64,000 bases of DNA from Sclerurus mexicanus (lineage: Eukaryota > Chordata > Aves > Passeriformes > Furnariidae), in contig VWZF01002929.1 of assembly GCA_013396755.1 (NCBI GenBank), positions 124,001 through 188,000 on the forward strand, in the 5' to 3' direction. Position 1 is the stretch's first letter; the number at the start of each line of letters is the position of its first letter. The notes below the pieces were generated by a model, which was not told the origin of the DNA, did no database searches, and worked only from the letters and a program-made list of their open reading frames with translations. The position numbers and the translations under genes are program-made. Positions 41,243 through 53,825 of the stretch are shown here, one piece after another.

Positions 41243-41312
41243 ATCATGGAATGTTTTGGGTTGGAAGGGACCTTAAAGATCATCTGGTTCNTGAACACTT
41301 CCAGGGATGAGG
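41243..41312 (-). mobile_element. CR1 LINE 3' end, antisense, interrupted by an N
   Basis: The sequence atcatggaatgttttgggttggaagggaccttaaagatcatctggttc is a typical antisense CR1 3' end. After the single n at 41291, the text resumes with tgaacacttccagggatg. In the CR1 family these two blocks are normally separated by several tens of bases (the ccatgggcagggacacc...ctagaccaggttgctc part), which are absent here. Confidence 0.88.
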
Positions 41313-42399
41313 AATTTCTTCAGGAGTTAGCAGGTGGTAAGGATGATGTAGGGTTGGGGGTGCCCCAGGGTGCAAGAGGGACCCATTTGCCTCCTGTGGG
41401 GTGGGAGATACCTCTGCAGTGACTCTCTGGAGCCATGCAAGGCTGCAGACAGAGACACAGACATGTAGCTTTTTGGTTAATGAGTCAGGTGTGGGCATGT
41501 GATGTGGAGCCTCTGCACGGCTGTGTCTGCCATGGAGCAGCTGGTGGGCTCTGCTCCGGCTGAGGACACTGCTGTCAGGCTGGGCTGAAAACACAGATTT
41601 GCAGGCAGGGAATTTTTCTCTGCCTTCTGCTCTTTCACTGTCGGAATTTTTTTGACGTGAAACAGATGAAATGAAACAACTTTTTCTGCAATATTCTACT
41701 TTATTAAAATCTCTACACAGCATATGAACTGGGGAGGTAAGTGTTCCCCTGAAAGACTAATGCAATTTTCTTATTATACTTGGACGACAGCCTTCCTACC
41801 TCACTATTCTTGGGAGACAGCGTTCACGTCTCACTCAACGCAGCAATTTACAGGATTTCAGCAGGAAGGAGTTGGCCCGCAAACATGACATAGGTTTTTG
41901 GCAGTATCCACAGGTCATTTCAGAATTTGGAGAGTCCCTTCAGTCCAAAGCTTAAATTATTAAGTGTCATCTAAAGGGAAATCGATTCAAACCTATAAGA
42001 TCTCACTGGATTCCTGGACACTAATGCATGCATCAGCTGGTCTTTGGTACCTGTCAGCTAGTGAAAATCATTTTGGTTACTCAGTGCCCACTACTGAAGA
42101 GAAAAAAAGCATAGGTCCAGTGTTCACAGATATCGATCCAGACGTTGCGATGAGGAGTGGAGCTGGAAATTATCCCTTGTACTGTGACTCATCAATATAT
42201 AACATTACAAAGTGCTTTACTCAAAAGCCATAAATTTTATGTATTTCTAAATATGTTTATGACACCGGGATTAAGATAGTAATATAAAAAATTATAATAC
42301 CACTGTGTTAAGGTATGATAAAAATTCATCTGCAAAACCAGCTAAAATGTGTGCCATCTCTCCTCAAGAAAGAAGGGTATAAACTGAAAGGACACTGGA

Positions 42400-42700
42400 A
42401 TTGCTGTTTCATTGCGCAGCTTAGAAAAGCTTGGTTTGTCCAGCCTAACAAATTGAAGGGTTATGATCACTCCCTATGCATTAGAGGAGGAAGAACAGTT
42501 ATTCAAGCTCCAACTCTGGCACAAGAAAATAGATATAAACTGGTTCCAAATGCATTCAGGCAGGAAATTGGAAGAGATTTCAAACCATCAGAGGTGTAAG
42601 GCTCAGCGGCAACCTGCCAACAGGGGAGCGATGGGTGAAAACCCAAGACTGAGCTCCTTAAATTACAGTGTGATTAGGAAATGTGGTTTCTTGTAGTAGC
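42400..42700 (+). mobile_element. Old CR1/L3-like LINE remnant
   Basis: The sequence around 42424-42600 matches the general pattern of ancient amniote CR1/L3 3' ORF ends. Landmarks are cagcctaacaaattgaaggg ttatgatcactccctatgca, aaatagatataaactggttcc, ggcaggaaattggaagagatttc and aaaccatcagaggtg, with an aggggagcgatggg remnant after it. It is strongly diverged, so boundaries are approximate. The open stretch of about 95 codons over this region is explained by the relic rather than by a host gene. Confidence 0.5.
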
Positions 42701-45700
42701 AATCAGCTACGCAGGATGGCCAGGAGTCTCCTGTGGGGTCTAATCTCACTTGGATTGGACCTCAATGAGAAATTGTTGTATGGCAGAAGAGGGACTTCTG
42801 GAAGATAAGGATGCAGGTGGGAATGGCAGAGGTGGCTGTACAGAAGCTCGGGACGTGGGCTTTGAGAAATACTCTTTTTTGCTGCCTGTAATTTGGTGGT
42901 TGGATAAAGAAATAAGTGTGAAAGTCTTGAAATGGTCAGACACTGATGGATATGTGTCCTCAGCAAAGCCAGATTCCAGACCAAGCCTGGCTGCAAAGTC
43001 AAGGGAAGGGAACTTTGGGAGCCAGTTTGTCTGCTGGGGCTGGCAGTCCGACAGCTGATTCTCCTTGCACTGACATAAGTTTGAGGGCAGATGCTTAAAA
43101 ATAAGTCCTTTGGTGATGTGTTTTTCACATTTTCAGGCAAGGAAGGCATGTGTAAATACATCTGAATGCGCAGCCTTTAATTCCTTGGGCCTGTGGTTTG
43201 GAGAAGTCCAAAGGGGTTATAACATGCCAGCTTGAATTTCTGAATAGAAGGGATTTTTGAGGATTTCTGTCTTTATTGTGTCTCAGTAATAGGAGTAGCT
43301 GGTTATGGGCAGAGATTTCTGATTAAACAAAAGATGGGGCTCTACTTCAGTGGTGGTGCAGCTTTCTGTGTGGCTCCAGCATGCCAATATTCAAGACCCT
43401 TGCATGTGCCATAAGAACTTACATCCCCCTTGTTGAGTCCCTTAAAAAGTTACAAAAATCTCATCTGAACTAAAATTAGCAGCACAAAGGTTCAAGGCAC
43501 TGTTTTCCTCTAAGGTGCCCGGTAGATCATGGACCTCAAGAGCTTTGCAGTGGTGTGAAACTCTTAGTTGTCACAGGGAATTTATTCAGGGGCTAATGTT
43601 AATTCCTCTTCTGGATCTTTTGCAAGACCTGCAGCAAGGGCTTGAGTTATAAAACCTTCAAGCTTCATCAGTTGCTGTTCAGGTCACAAAGTGAGGAAAC
43701 GAGAGTGGAGGTGAAGCTACATTGAACATGCATTTACACCCTACCAAAAGATACCTATTTGCACCACCTTGGTGTGGTAGAAAGTGCATTATCTGGGCCA
43801 GGCGTCTCTAGGGTGATGTGTGAATCATTTGTGCCTGTGTGTCAAGGTCATGTGCATTGTACCTTCTCATCCTTTCTCGAGACCTCTCAGTTCTGCAAAC
43901 TGTTTCACTCCTCAAGAGCTAAAGTCTTGTGTGCAGCAAGGAAGGAATAAGACAGACCAAAGCACTCTTGTGCCCCAAACCTGTGCAGCAACGGGGAGCA
44001 GATAAGCTAATTTATGAGCCAGCGGGGGAAGGACAAAAGCCCCATGAAGAGCTCTACCTTCCTGGCTGGGCAGGGTAGATGGGAAGCTGAGGGTGCTGAG
44101 GAGAAGCTCTAACTCATGAACTGCACTCCCAGGAGCTGCAGCTGCCTCTCATTTTGCCCCCTAACACACGTGCATGCTGAAGTATTTTATCCCAAAAGCT
44201 GCATTTCAGCACATTTTAAAAGCTCTCCAGTTTCACTTTGAGGTAGCAGTAAGTCCATCACCTTCCCAGTGAACTCTTTTGGTATCTAAATAGCCTGGCA
44301 GTTAGAGGCTCTTATTTCAAGGCTGGAACTGTCTAAATCCAGCCTCCAGGCATTGGACTGTACCGAATGCTTCCCAGCTGCTGGATGGAGCAGCAATCCC
44401 GCACATGGAATGTTTTTTCCATGTGTGATGCAATTGCTGCGTGACTTGGGGGCAGCTGGGGTGGGTTAGGAGCTATTCCCTCCACCCTGGAGCAGGGCGG
44501 ATGGAGGAGTGTGAGTACATCCCATGCTGCAAAAGAAAACATGGCAAAACCGTGTGTCTGGGATTTTGCTCCATTTCTGTATCCTGGGGTGTTGGCCTGA
44601 TCATGGTGACCCAATGGAAGCTGTTAAAATTACTTAATCCTTGAACAATCTTATTATCAGGGAGGGAACCAGCTGCTTTTGGTGAGCCTACAGAAATCAA
44701 ACTACTCACCTGGCATGGTTTGCTGGGTTCTGAAATTTGAAGCAGCTGTGTGGTGGTCAGCAGAGGTGAGAGGCAGGGGAGGAGAAGGGAGTGGGAAAGG
44801 AAACTGAAAAGCCCTGGACTATGACTACACAACATAAACTTGTCCTGGAGCTTATTCCTGCATGCAATTACAGGTTTTCCATGTTGCAGCATTATGCTAG
44901 TGTACTACCCTATGCCTTAGAAATCCAAGAGCATTTTAAGTGTGATACCCAGGGGAATGATCAGTGATGATCAATGCGGCAGATGATCATTGTCACTCCT
45001 GATGCTCCAGGGGACCTTGAGCCCCAAAAGAGCAGCTCTGCCATCAGGACCTTGCAGCACAGACCACTCTTGGATGCTACTGAAAGGACTGATCAGCCTC
45101 CTTTTAATCCAAATTCAATTTCTGCTTAAAAAAGAAAAATCATGTCATACGCCTTCACAAGTCTAAAATGTGTGGATGTACGGCCTTCATTTAAATGCTC
45201 CTCTTTGATGCCAGCAGGAAGCAATGTTTCCGTGGGATCTCTTACAGACCAAGGGCTGCTCCAAAGGCTTGGCAGGAATGAGATGTCATTCTCAACTGGG
45301 GAGCAGCAATGCTCAGACGCCTCGGCTGCTGTTAGCCCTGGGAGAGGAGCGTGTGGAGAGCCACAGAGCATGCCAGAAAAAATAGCACTTAGAAAAATTA
45401 TTTTTCCTTTGTTGCCTGCCTTTGTCCCTCTGACTTAGGAGTGGGTTTCCAAGAGCAAACCCAACATTGTGGGATGCCGGACTGCCCGGCGCCACAGATT
45501 GTATCTGCCTCCCGCTGCTGTGTGCCGGCACGTGGGCACATTCATGGATCTGGGATTGATACAGGTCTTCTCCCAGATGGGGTTTTGGGGTCTTGGGGGG
45601 GCACTCTGGATCCCCTGGGATGCGTGCCTGGCTGCATCCCCACACTTGGCAGACCCAGCCAGTAGTTTCCACTCTCTTCTCCATTTTGGAGCATCTGGCC

Positions 45701-47469
45701 TTGCTGTAAGAATTGTTTTGCTGTAAGAAATAAATAAGTGCTTTATATCCTAATGGCCTTGGAAAAGGAGGACGTGCCAGATTCGGGCCAAAGCACACTG
45801 AACCCGTTTTCCAGGCTCACACGTGCTGTCATCTGTGGAGCTCGTGTGTGAGCTGACGTGTATGAACACTTGCAGTGTTTCACAGTCACATTGGGAAGGT
45901 TATTTGCATGTGACTTGTTTGGGATTTTTCCCCCTTGCTTTTCCAAGTGAGGCCAGCAGGAATGAGAGAAATACCAAAGCATCAGATTTGTTTCTCTGTC
46001 AATTTTAAGTGCTCAGTGTAGAAGATCATTAATGCCTGATGTGTGTTGTTCAGAAACTGGCACTGGGGAGGAGCAGGCAAGCCACAGGAACAGCCCTGCT
46101 TGCCTGGGCTTGTCAGAGACACTGGCTGCCTTCCTCCCACTGCAGCCAAATCCTGTGGGAGCTCGCATGCAGCGAGCCGGGGACGGGGCCGCGACCGAGC
46201 ACATCAGTGTGCCAACAGCTCCCCGTGCTGCTGTGGTACATCCCCGGGTGGCGTGGAATGGGCTGCCAGGGCTGTGGTACCCCAGCATGCTCCCAGGGGA
46301 AATGATGCTGCCCTGGGCATGGGGGGGTGTTGGACAATGCTGGCGTGCCTGTGTTTTGAACAGACTCCACTGTGTGTGATGATTTACTGCGCCGTGCCTG
46401 AGTGGTGGCTGACCCACCAAGGTCCGCTTTCTGTGGACATCTGTATGCAGGCACACTGCACACAGGCCAACATGTCCTGCCCTCGCATGGCTCTTTGCAA
46501 AAACCCTGCAGATGGTTTTGCAGTTTGTTTGGTTTCATGAAAGCCAGGCGGGATTGCCCAGCTGGACGTGCTGCAGCTGTGAGGGCTGAGCAAGTCGGCA
46601 CCCGTGCCAGGACACCGCGTGCTCCTTTGTAGTCCATCCCAGCAGCACAGTCATCCCAAACAGCCCGGTTTGATGGGTGCTTTAGGAAGGGGTGTTGTAC
46701 TCAGGGCAAGTACAACCAAACACTACTTCCCAACAGCAATTCGTGGCGTAAGTAACATGATATTCCCCCTCCACCTCCTTTAATTCATTGATCAAAGAGA
46801 TGCTTCATCCAATAGCTTAAATTTGTGGGATGTTTGCAAACTTTTCCTTCTAGGAGGTGTAAGACTTTGCTCACAGATATGCTCATGTGGATTTTGTCTT
46901 TGGTCACCCTGAGACCATCAGAACAAGCTGCAGTCGTGCCTTTGTTGAGCAGGGCCAGGGTAGGTTTGTAAACAGTCAAAGTTAAACTGGAAACACACTC
47001 CAAACCTAGGAAGACTGCAGAACACAAAGGCATTTGTAAACTATTCTAATTACTTTCCTCAGTGCCTTTGAATAAAGTTGGCTCCACTTTAAAGGCTTTC
47101 TTCTACCCTCATTTTACATTATGTTCTTTCCTTTCTCCTGGTTTTCTTTCTCTTTTAATTTCTATCTCCCTCCCCTGTCCCATGCCCCCTCCCATTTTAG
47201 CTTCAAGCAGCTATTAATTTCCAAAATGTGTATCAGTTTTTGTTAGCAAAATTTGGTGTTTGGACATTTTCCTTTTGAAGGTGAGAATAACACCTTGGGA
47301 AGATGAATATCTGCTGTGCTGGGTTCTGGCAGCGCGGAGCCTGTCCGAGTGCCTGGGAGATGTCCCCAGGGCAGAATAAGGCTTGCCCAGCTGGTCAGCA
47401 TGCCGTGGCACCCAGCACCCACAGCTGGCCTGGTGCGTGTTGTCTGAGGCCTTATTTTAACTCACAGTG

Positions 47470-47598
47470 CTGAGTTGGAAGGGATCCGCAAGGATGATCA
47501 TGTCCAGCTCTTAGCCCTGCACAGGACCAATCCCAGGAGTCACACCATGTGCCTGAGAGTATCATCCAAATGCTTCTTGAACTCTGTCAGGCTTGTGT
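47470..47598 (-). mobile_element. CR1 LINE 3' fragment, antisense
   Basis: Contains tgagttggaagggatccgcaaggatgatcatgtccagctc, then ccctgcacaggaccaatccc, caccatgtgcctgagagtatc and caaatgcttcttgaactctgtcaggcttg. This is the antisense 3' region of another CR1 subfamily. It lies in the 11.7 kb intron before PRICKLE2 exon 3. Confidence 0.85.
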
Positions 47599-50500
47599 TC
47601 CAGATTCCTCTGGGGTTTCTCTCATCCAGATGTGAGCAGCGGTCAGAGTGAAGTAGGGCAAGTGGAGAAACTGAGAATGAACCTAGTTCTGTCCCACAAG
47701 TGGCTCCTGTGTGTTAATGATGCTTGTTGGGATAATCATGGGCAGAGCAGATCTGATGCGAGGGGAAATAGGAGTGTATAGAGCTGCTGTGTTGTATGGC
47801 AGAAGTATTTAATAATAAACCAGTTACAGATACTGCACTATTTAAAAAGGAAATGTTATCCATCCAGGGTCATTGCCCCTCGCTGTTATCCTTATCTGGG
47901 TGCGGCTCATGTTGCAGAGCCTGTAAGGGCAGTGAGGAGCTGTCTACTGGCGCGTGGTGGGGCTGGACCTGGCCTTTCAAGGCTCACCAGCTACAAGGCT
48001 TGTGCATGCTCTGGACCAGAGCTGGATGGAGGAGGCATTACTTTAATGTAGAACAGTGACCTTTTGTACAAAAGCAAAGTGCAGACTGAGCAGTTTCAGT
48101 TTTCCAGCAAGTTAACGTTTTCTGCAGGCCATTTCCCTGAAAAGCCAGTGATGTGAGAATCCCCTTTTCCTTCTTTATTTTTGCTTATTCTTGAGCTGCT
48201 CACTCACTGGGTCAGAAATGCAGCCGGCTGAGCACAGAGGCAGGGACACTGGCAGACTGTCCCTCTCAGCCTTGGCTCTCCCATCTAGGGAGCTGGGTGC
48301 ATGCCCTGAAAACAGGTGATGGATGGCAGAGTGTTATTTGCACAAGCCTGGCTTAATGTCAGCCTGGGCACGGAGTGTCCTTTTGCTCTTCACCTGCACT
48401 CTGGATGGATCTCTTGGGATTGGAGCAGTGCCCCAGGTGAAAGGATCTGTGCATCCCTCAGGTTCATATTTGTCCCCAGGAAGGATGCTGTCTGGAGGAA
48501 ATCGTTGGCAGGCATATGGGTTTCTTTTCCCATGAGATGTCCCGCAAGAGCCGGGCAAAGACTGGCAGCTGTCTCCGTGCATCCTCTCCACGAGCACCCC
48601 TGCATAAGGTCCCTCTGGCTGACACGCATCCAAAGCAAACCCTTTCAGGTTATTTCAGGCAACAGAACACAGGTTGGAGCCTGTTATGTTTATTTTGTTT
48701 AGCTTCTCAAACCAAATTGCCCATCCCTGCAGAGCTATGTTACTGGTGTGATGGGAACCAGTTCCCATGGACCTGCTGAGACTAAATGGAAAACTTCCCA
48801 GCGGAAGCAGGAGCGGAGCCGGGCACGTACGTCCCACCACATTGGGCTCCAGGAAGGCAGCACCCAGTCTGCCAAAGGAAGAGCTCCCAATCCTTGGTTT
48901 TTGCCCAGGGTGAGCGTCTTGGGGCTCGTTGCTTTAGGTGTTTGGCGGCTCTTCACAAAAAAAAAATAATTTATGGTCTCCACCAACTTCAAGGACTCAG
49001 TGGGCAAAAGAACTTTGTTGTAAGAAATAAAAACACGGATTAACTGATGTGAGCACAGGGCACAGCGAGCAGCCTGTCTGCACGTGGGGAATTTGGCAGG
49101 AGAAGCCAGCAGGAGTGTGTGCTGGCAGGGCAGGCGCAGCGTGGCAGTGCAGAAGCCTGGCAGTCCAGTAAAGGATATGGCAGCTGGGACATCACTGGGA
49201 CATTTTTAACTGCAAACTCTGATACAGACTTGCTGCATGAACACAGGGAGCTCATTTAACATCGTGATGCTGCAGTTAGTCCTTTCCAGTGTGTATATTT
49301 GCGACCTTGTGTAGCACATCGTAAGAATTTAAGTGTTTTTAATGTACTTTGATGTTCCTGGATGAAGGATGCTCTATAAATGCAAAGTAAGTATCCTAAT
49401 GTATGTAGTTTGTTTTCTTTTTAACATAACAAAATACTTCACAGCCATTCTTTCTTTGACAGTTTTCATAGCTGGTGGGTCTGTTTCTGCTGTGCCTTAG
49501 CAAAACAAATTTAGGGTTTTGCAGTGGCATATGCTCAGCATGTTCCTCAGCTTTGTGACATGAGCAGTTCCCTTGTCATCAGCACTGCAGAGTTACGGGT
49601 GGAAATCTGCTAAAAATCTCCCTTTCTGAAAAACCCGATGATGGGGAAAGGTGGATGGTGACATCAGTTTGGGGAGGAACTATAAATTGAGAAAAGCACT
49701 GGAGCAGCTCTGCTTGCAGGTAGCTCTGAATGAGAGCAGGGAGTGAGATGAATGCGAAGCAATTATTTCTGAATAAACGCAGGTTTGGATATTTATTCTG
49801 GAATAAAAGGACATTTCTTCCTATGTATGAGCCACCCGCATGAGCCTGTGAGCCCATGGGTGAGCTCCCCTGCCAGCCAGCCCTGTGTGACCTGACCCTG
49901 TGTCCCCAAACCTTCCCGGTGACCCACAGCAGCTTGTTATCTACAGCTGGTGTGGGGTTGTGTGGGCAGAGAGGGCTTCTCTGGAGAGAGTCAGCCCAAG
50001 TGATGCTTTCTAGGCTAAAATCCAAAACATACAGCAAGGGAAAAAGCTGATCAGAAGCCGCTGCAAGGGAAGTGTCATTTGGGAAAAGCCTCGTGAAAGC
50101 TGCGGGCGGTGCATCCACTCCAAAATGAATTGCTGAGAGCTGAGGGAGCATCTCGGGTCTAATCCCACCGCGACAAAGGCACAAAGCTGTATGCGCTGGC
50201 AAAACAGCCTGCATCTCTCTAGCCAAGAGCAGATTTAAGGAAGCCAGCCAGCCAGCCTTCTGCTCATGCCCAAGGATCTGGAGGCATCTGGGTCTGCAGA
50301 GAATCGTGATCCCAGCCGAGCTTTCCCTTACCTTTACCACCTTCTCCTGGCTCTTTCTGAGCTGTTCAGCCTCACCGTGGCATTTCAGAGCGGATCCTCA
50401 GCCAGTGAGTCCCCTCCCGGTGCTGGCCCAGCCCTTGAGTGCACATCCCAGGTGTGGCAGTCGGAGGAGAGGCGCTGGGGTTCAGGGTGTGCTTCCTCTC

Positions 50501-51007
50501 CGGGCTGCACTGCGCTCCCAGCTCCGGGCACGCCGTTCCCCAGCCTTTTTAATAGCCGATTTTAATTACACGCTCTGAGACAAAAGAGAAAAACTAAGCC
50601 TTCCAACAGATTTTATCTGCTATTTACTTCCACAAATTGCTGCAGAAAAAGGCCCAGAGGGTTTTGATGGAGGTGGAGGCTGAGATAGCCGGCAACTCGG
50701 AGGCTGCCGGGGTGCAGCCTTTTTAACCTCCCCTGCCAAGGCAGGTGCCGACACATCCCCGCAGCCGGCACAACATGCTCACGCTATGGAGGCTGACCGA
50801 GCAAACGGTAACGCGCTCGCCAGGGCTGCCTCCCCTCTTCCTCGGAGGAGAAAAGGCAGTAAGCCCAAAGCAGCTCCTGGCTGTGTTTCCATGCTCAGAA
50901 TCTTTGGGAAGACCCAGAGCCCACTGGCTCGGGGTGGCTGCTGGCTGGGCATGGGGGCACAGACTTGGCCAAGGAACCCCTCTGCAGTCCCCTCTCTTGC
51001 TCCGTAG

Positions 51008-51121
51008 GTGCACCAGTACTACAGCTGCCTGCCCGAGGACAAGGTCCCCTACGTCAACAGCCCGGGAGAAAAATCTCGCATAAAGCAACTTCTGCACCAG
51101 CTGCCACCGCACGACAATGAG
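51008..51121 (+). CDS. PRICKLE2: PRICKLE2 coding exon 3: PET domain
   Basis: Thirty-eight whole codons, residues 45-82, starting VHQYYSCLPEDKVPYVNSPG and ending PPHDNE. The exon is bounded by an acceptor (ccgtag) and the donor gtcagtatc, phase 0 at both ends, so it joins cleanly to the CAG ending the previous exon and the GTC opening the next. The content is the central PET motif. The run YYSCLP(E/D)(D/E)KVPYVNSPGEK is diagnostic of Prickle proteins, and RIKQLLHQLPPHDNE follows. The preceding intron is 11.7 kb, the largest internal intron seen here. Identification is from direct reading and remembered family sequences. Confidence 0.96.
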
Positions 51122-52825
51122 GTCAGTATCCAAAAATTGTCCTTGGACATCAGCAGGGCTGCGGGCGGAGGGTGGATGCACCTCCTGGGGTTTCTTGTAG
51201 GAAGTGTGGCTCATCCATTCTCAACTCCTTTTGCTTTTCAGGGGGATTTACTTGAATTTTGGCCGTGTTGCTATTTAAGTGGCTATATTTCCTTCCTGCT
51301 TTGATTGTGTTGGAGGTGGGGAGTTGTTTCCTTCTAAAGTTAAAATTTTTTAATCATCTTTCTTCAGTTCTCTGAAGTAAAAGCATTTTATCAGCCCTTA
51401 GAGGCCAAAGCCCTGTTAAAAGTGGCTTGTAATGCTGTTGAGATCATCTGGAGATAGATCCGTGCTGCTTCCAACTCACCTTGGGAGTGGGAGTGAGTGT
51501 GCCAAGGAGGGGCTTCACTTGGGCTGAGCCTCACAAGCTGGGAGAGCCTGGCAAGCCGGAGGTTGAGTCAAGACCAGTCAGAGCAAATAAACCTTCTTAC
51601 ATCTCGCAAGAACGATGTGAGGCAGCAAAAAGGGTCTGGTCTTTGATGTCCTGATCTCACCAGTGAGAACACTGGCTTCTGGTAACCCGCAAAATTTCCC
51701 TGTGTAAACAAAAAGAATCATTTTCATGCTGCTTTCTGAAGAAGCCGCACTGGAAAATACATGCAGGTAACTTGTTTCATCTGGGTCAGATTTTAACAAG
51801 TTTGCCTGCGCGTGGCTGGGTGCCACGGGCACAGCGCAGTGCTGCCAGCGCAGGGGCAGCTCCAGGCACCGGGAAGGGGCTTCTTCCTGTACACCCTTGG
51901 GCCCCAACCTGCCTGCCTGCTTCCCTGGCATCTGCTTGAAACCCACAGCCTCTGACAGCCAAAAATGGGAGAATACACACAAATGCTGCTGCTGCAGCCC
52001 ATGTCGCTGCAAGTTGGACGTGGAAGTCTGCATGTGTTTTCTGCAAATTGGCAGATTTTGTGTCCAGTTTCCCCTTGTGCTCAGTTTTGCTCCTTTGAAC
52101 TTTCAAGGTGTGTTGGTTGCTCCCATGAATAACCCTGCTTGGCTCCACGAGCCTGCTCTCCCAAGTAACGGAGGCTGGATTGGGCACTGGTGTTCCATGT
52201 GGCCGCCTTGGCTCTTCACTGGCACTCTCCATTGAGATGCAACCAGCCAGGAGCTAAGCCTGCAGGATGAAAATAGCCAGGAAAACCTCAGAGTTTTATA
52301 AGCTTCAGGGAAATTGCATCATTCATTGTTTGTTTATTTTACTTATTTCCTTGTTACCTTCCAATGCAGAGGTTTTGGAAATGTACAGACTTGACCCTAT
52401 GCTGGAAGAATAATTCACAAATCACTGAAACTCCGCTGTTTGCACAGGGAAAATGGGCTGTGTTTTGGAAATACCAATGGAGTGCTTTGAAGATCTCTGC
52501 CATAGGAGACTAGTGGAGAAGGCAGGAAAACCAGACTGCTGGTCTGGTTGGGACTCTAAGAATCCAACTTTTAAGACTTTTCTACAAACTGAGCACCCAA
52601 AGAGCAACCTCCCTCCTACCCTTTCTTCTCATCTGAACGTTTTGAAATTCTGACCAAACCCTGGATGGCTGGAGCCCAGACGCCTGCATTTCTCCATCCT
52701 GCCCCAGGCCAAGGGCAGAGTTTGCATAGCCTCCATGCAGAGGTTTGCAGGACCTGTGGTACTGCACCTCGCTGGCCAGGAATTCAGGGACACTCCTAAC
52801 ACTGAGCATCACCTGTGTTTTTTAG
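51122..52825 (+). other. PRICKLE2: PRICKLE2 intron between coding exons 3 and 4
   Basis: 1,704 bp with GT/AG ends. Nothing recognisable is inside. Confidence 0.93.
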
Positions 52826-52963
52826 GTCCGCTATTGCAATTCATTGGATGAGGAGGAGAAGAGGGAGCTCAAACTCTTCAGCAACCAAAGGAAGAGGGAA
52901 AATTTGGGGAGAGGCAATGTTCGGCCTTTCCCTGTAACCATGACAGGAGCCATCTGTGAGCAG
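52826..52963 (+). CDS. PRICKLE2: PRICKLE2 coding exon 4: end of PET, first Cys of LIM1
   Basis: Forty-six codons, residues 83-128, from VRYCNSLDEEEKRELKLFSN to GAICEQ. The acceptor is cctgtgttttttag and the donor is gtgggtag, phase 0 at both ends. The exon completes the PET domain with a highly charged helix-rich stretch (EEEKRELKLF, then QRKRENLGRGN). It then enters LIM1 with Cys126, the first zinc ligand. The PFPVTMTGAICEQ segment separates PRICKLE2 from PRICKLE1, which differs here. A CR1 repeat begins only about 46 bp after the donor. Confidence 0.95.
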
Positions 52964-53009
52964 GTGGGTAGCAGCTGATGAACTGGCACTTGAATCACCC
53001 AGGTTAAGT

Positions 53010-53404
53010 GAAGCACTTCTCCTGTGAAGACAAGCTGAAATATTTAGAGCTGTTCATCCTGGAGAAGAGAAGGCTCTAGGGAGACTTTAGAGCCCTTTCC
53101 AGTACCTGAAGGGGCTACAAGAGAGCAAGAGAGAGACCTCACCTGTCGCAGGGGAAATGGCTTTAAACTAACAGAGGGCAGGCTTAGATTAAATAATAGA
53201 AAGAAATTTACTGTGAGAGTGGTGAGGCACTGGCACAGGTTGCCCAGAGAAGCTTTTGTTGCCCCATCCCTGGAAGTGTCCAAAGCCAGGCTGGACGGGG
53301 CTTGGAGCAACCTGGTCTAGTGGAAGGTGTCCCTGCCTGTGGCAGGGTGAGTTGGAACTGGATTATCTTTAAGATCCCTTCCAAACCAAACTGTCCTATG
53401 ATTT
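53010..53404 (+). mobile_element. CR1 LINE 3' fragment in PRICKLE2 intron 4
   Basis: Sense-orientation CR1. Landmarks are cctggagaagagaaggctct, tactgtgagagtggtgaggc, caggttgcccagagaagc, atccctggaagtgtccaaag, a tail of gatccctt ccaaaccaaa and an end at tcctatgattttt. It is more decayed than the copy at 37936, with indels and stops in the ORF2 remnant. It occupies most of this 658 bp intron and begins about 46 bp downstream of the exon 4 donor. Confidence 0.93.
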
Positions 53405-53621
53405 TTATGAAGCTCAAGGGAGAAGCACCCACCCATGACCCCACCAGATATGAGTGCTGGGTCTGTCAGGGCGCATTTCAAGAGCAGCCTGCGATATTTG
53501 ATGTGCAGTAGTCACTTCAGCTCCTGGCACTGTGCAGGGGGGTGGTTATGAGAGCAGCTGGTTGGCGATGGGTGGCAGCAGGCTCACCACAGCTCCTGTT
53601 AATCACTGGCTTCTTGGACAG

Positions 53622-53825
53622 TGCGGCGGCCAGATCAATGGAGGGGACATGGCCGTCTTTGCCTCGCGAGCGGGACACGGTGTTTGCTGGCACCCTCCCT
53701 GCTTCATCTGCAGCGTCTGCAACGAGCTGCTGGTCGACCTGATCTACTTCTACCAAGATGGGAAAATCTACTGCGGCAGGCACCACGCTGAGTGCCTCAA
53801 GCCCCGCTGCGCCGCATGCGATGAG
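53622..53825 (+). CDS. PRICKLE2: PRICKLE2 coding exon 5: LIM1 and start of LIM2
   Basis: Sixty-eight codons, residues 129-196, starting CGGQINGGDMAVFASRAGHG and ending PRCAACDE. The acceptor is ttcttggacag and the donor is gtaagagcc, phase 0. With Cys126 from the previous exon, LIM1 shows all eight zinc ligands: C126, C129, H152, C155, C158, C161, C179 and H182, with spacing x2, x22, x2, x2, x2, x17, x2. The exon then supplies C191 and C194, the first pair of LIM2. LIM domains are zinc-binding protein-interaction modules; in Prickle they help membrane recruitment and partner binding. No broken ligand or frameshift is seen. Confidence 0.97.

Larger units (their letters stand above)
39343..51007 (+). 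other. PRICKLE2: PRICKLE2 intron between coding exons 2 and 3
   Basis: 11,665 bp from the donor gtaatgatg to the acceptor ccgtag. It holds CR1 copies at 41243, 47470 and the old relic near 42400. It becomes GC-richer in the last 900 bp (about 50100-51000). No other exon is recognised. Confidence 0.9.

Noticed and set aside
49579..50340. 253-codon open stretch on the minus strand
   Set aside because: The longest antisense frame apart from those over exon 7. No domain, signal peptide or family motif is seen, it lies within a PRICKLE2 intron, and GC-rich sequence lengthens open frames by chance.
50700..51007. GC-rich sequence just before exon 3 as an alternative first exon
   Set aside because: A weak gtaacg-type donor at most, no conserved peptide, and no clear promoter-like CpG cluster. 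Too little to call.
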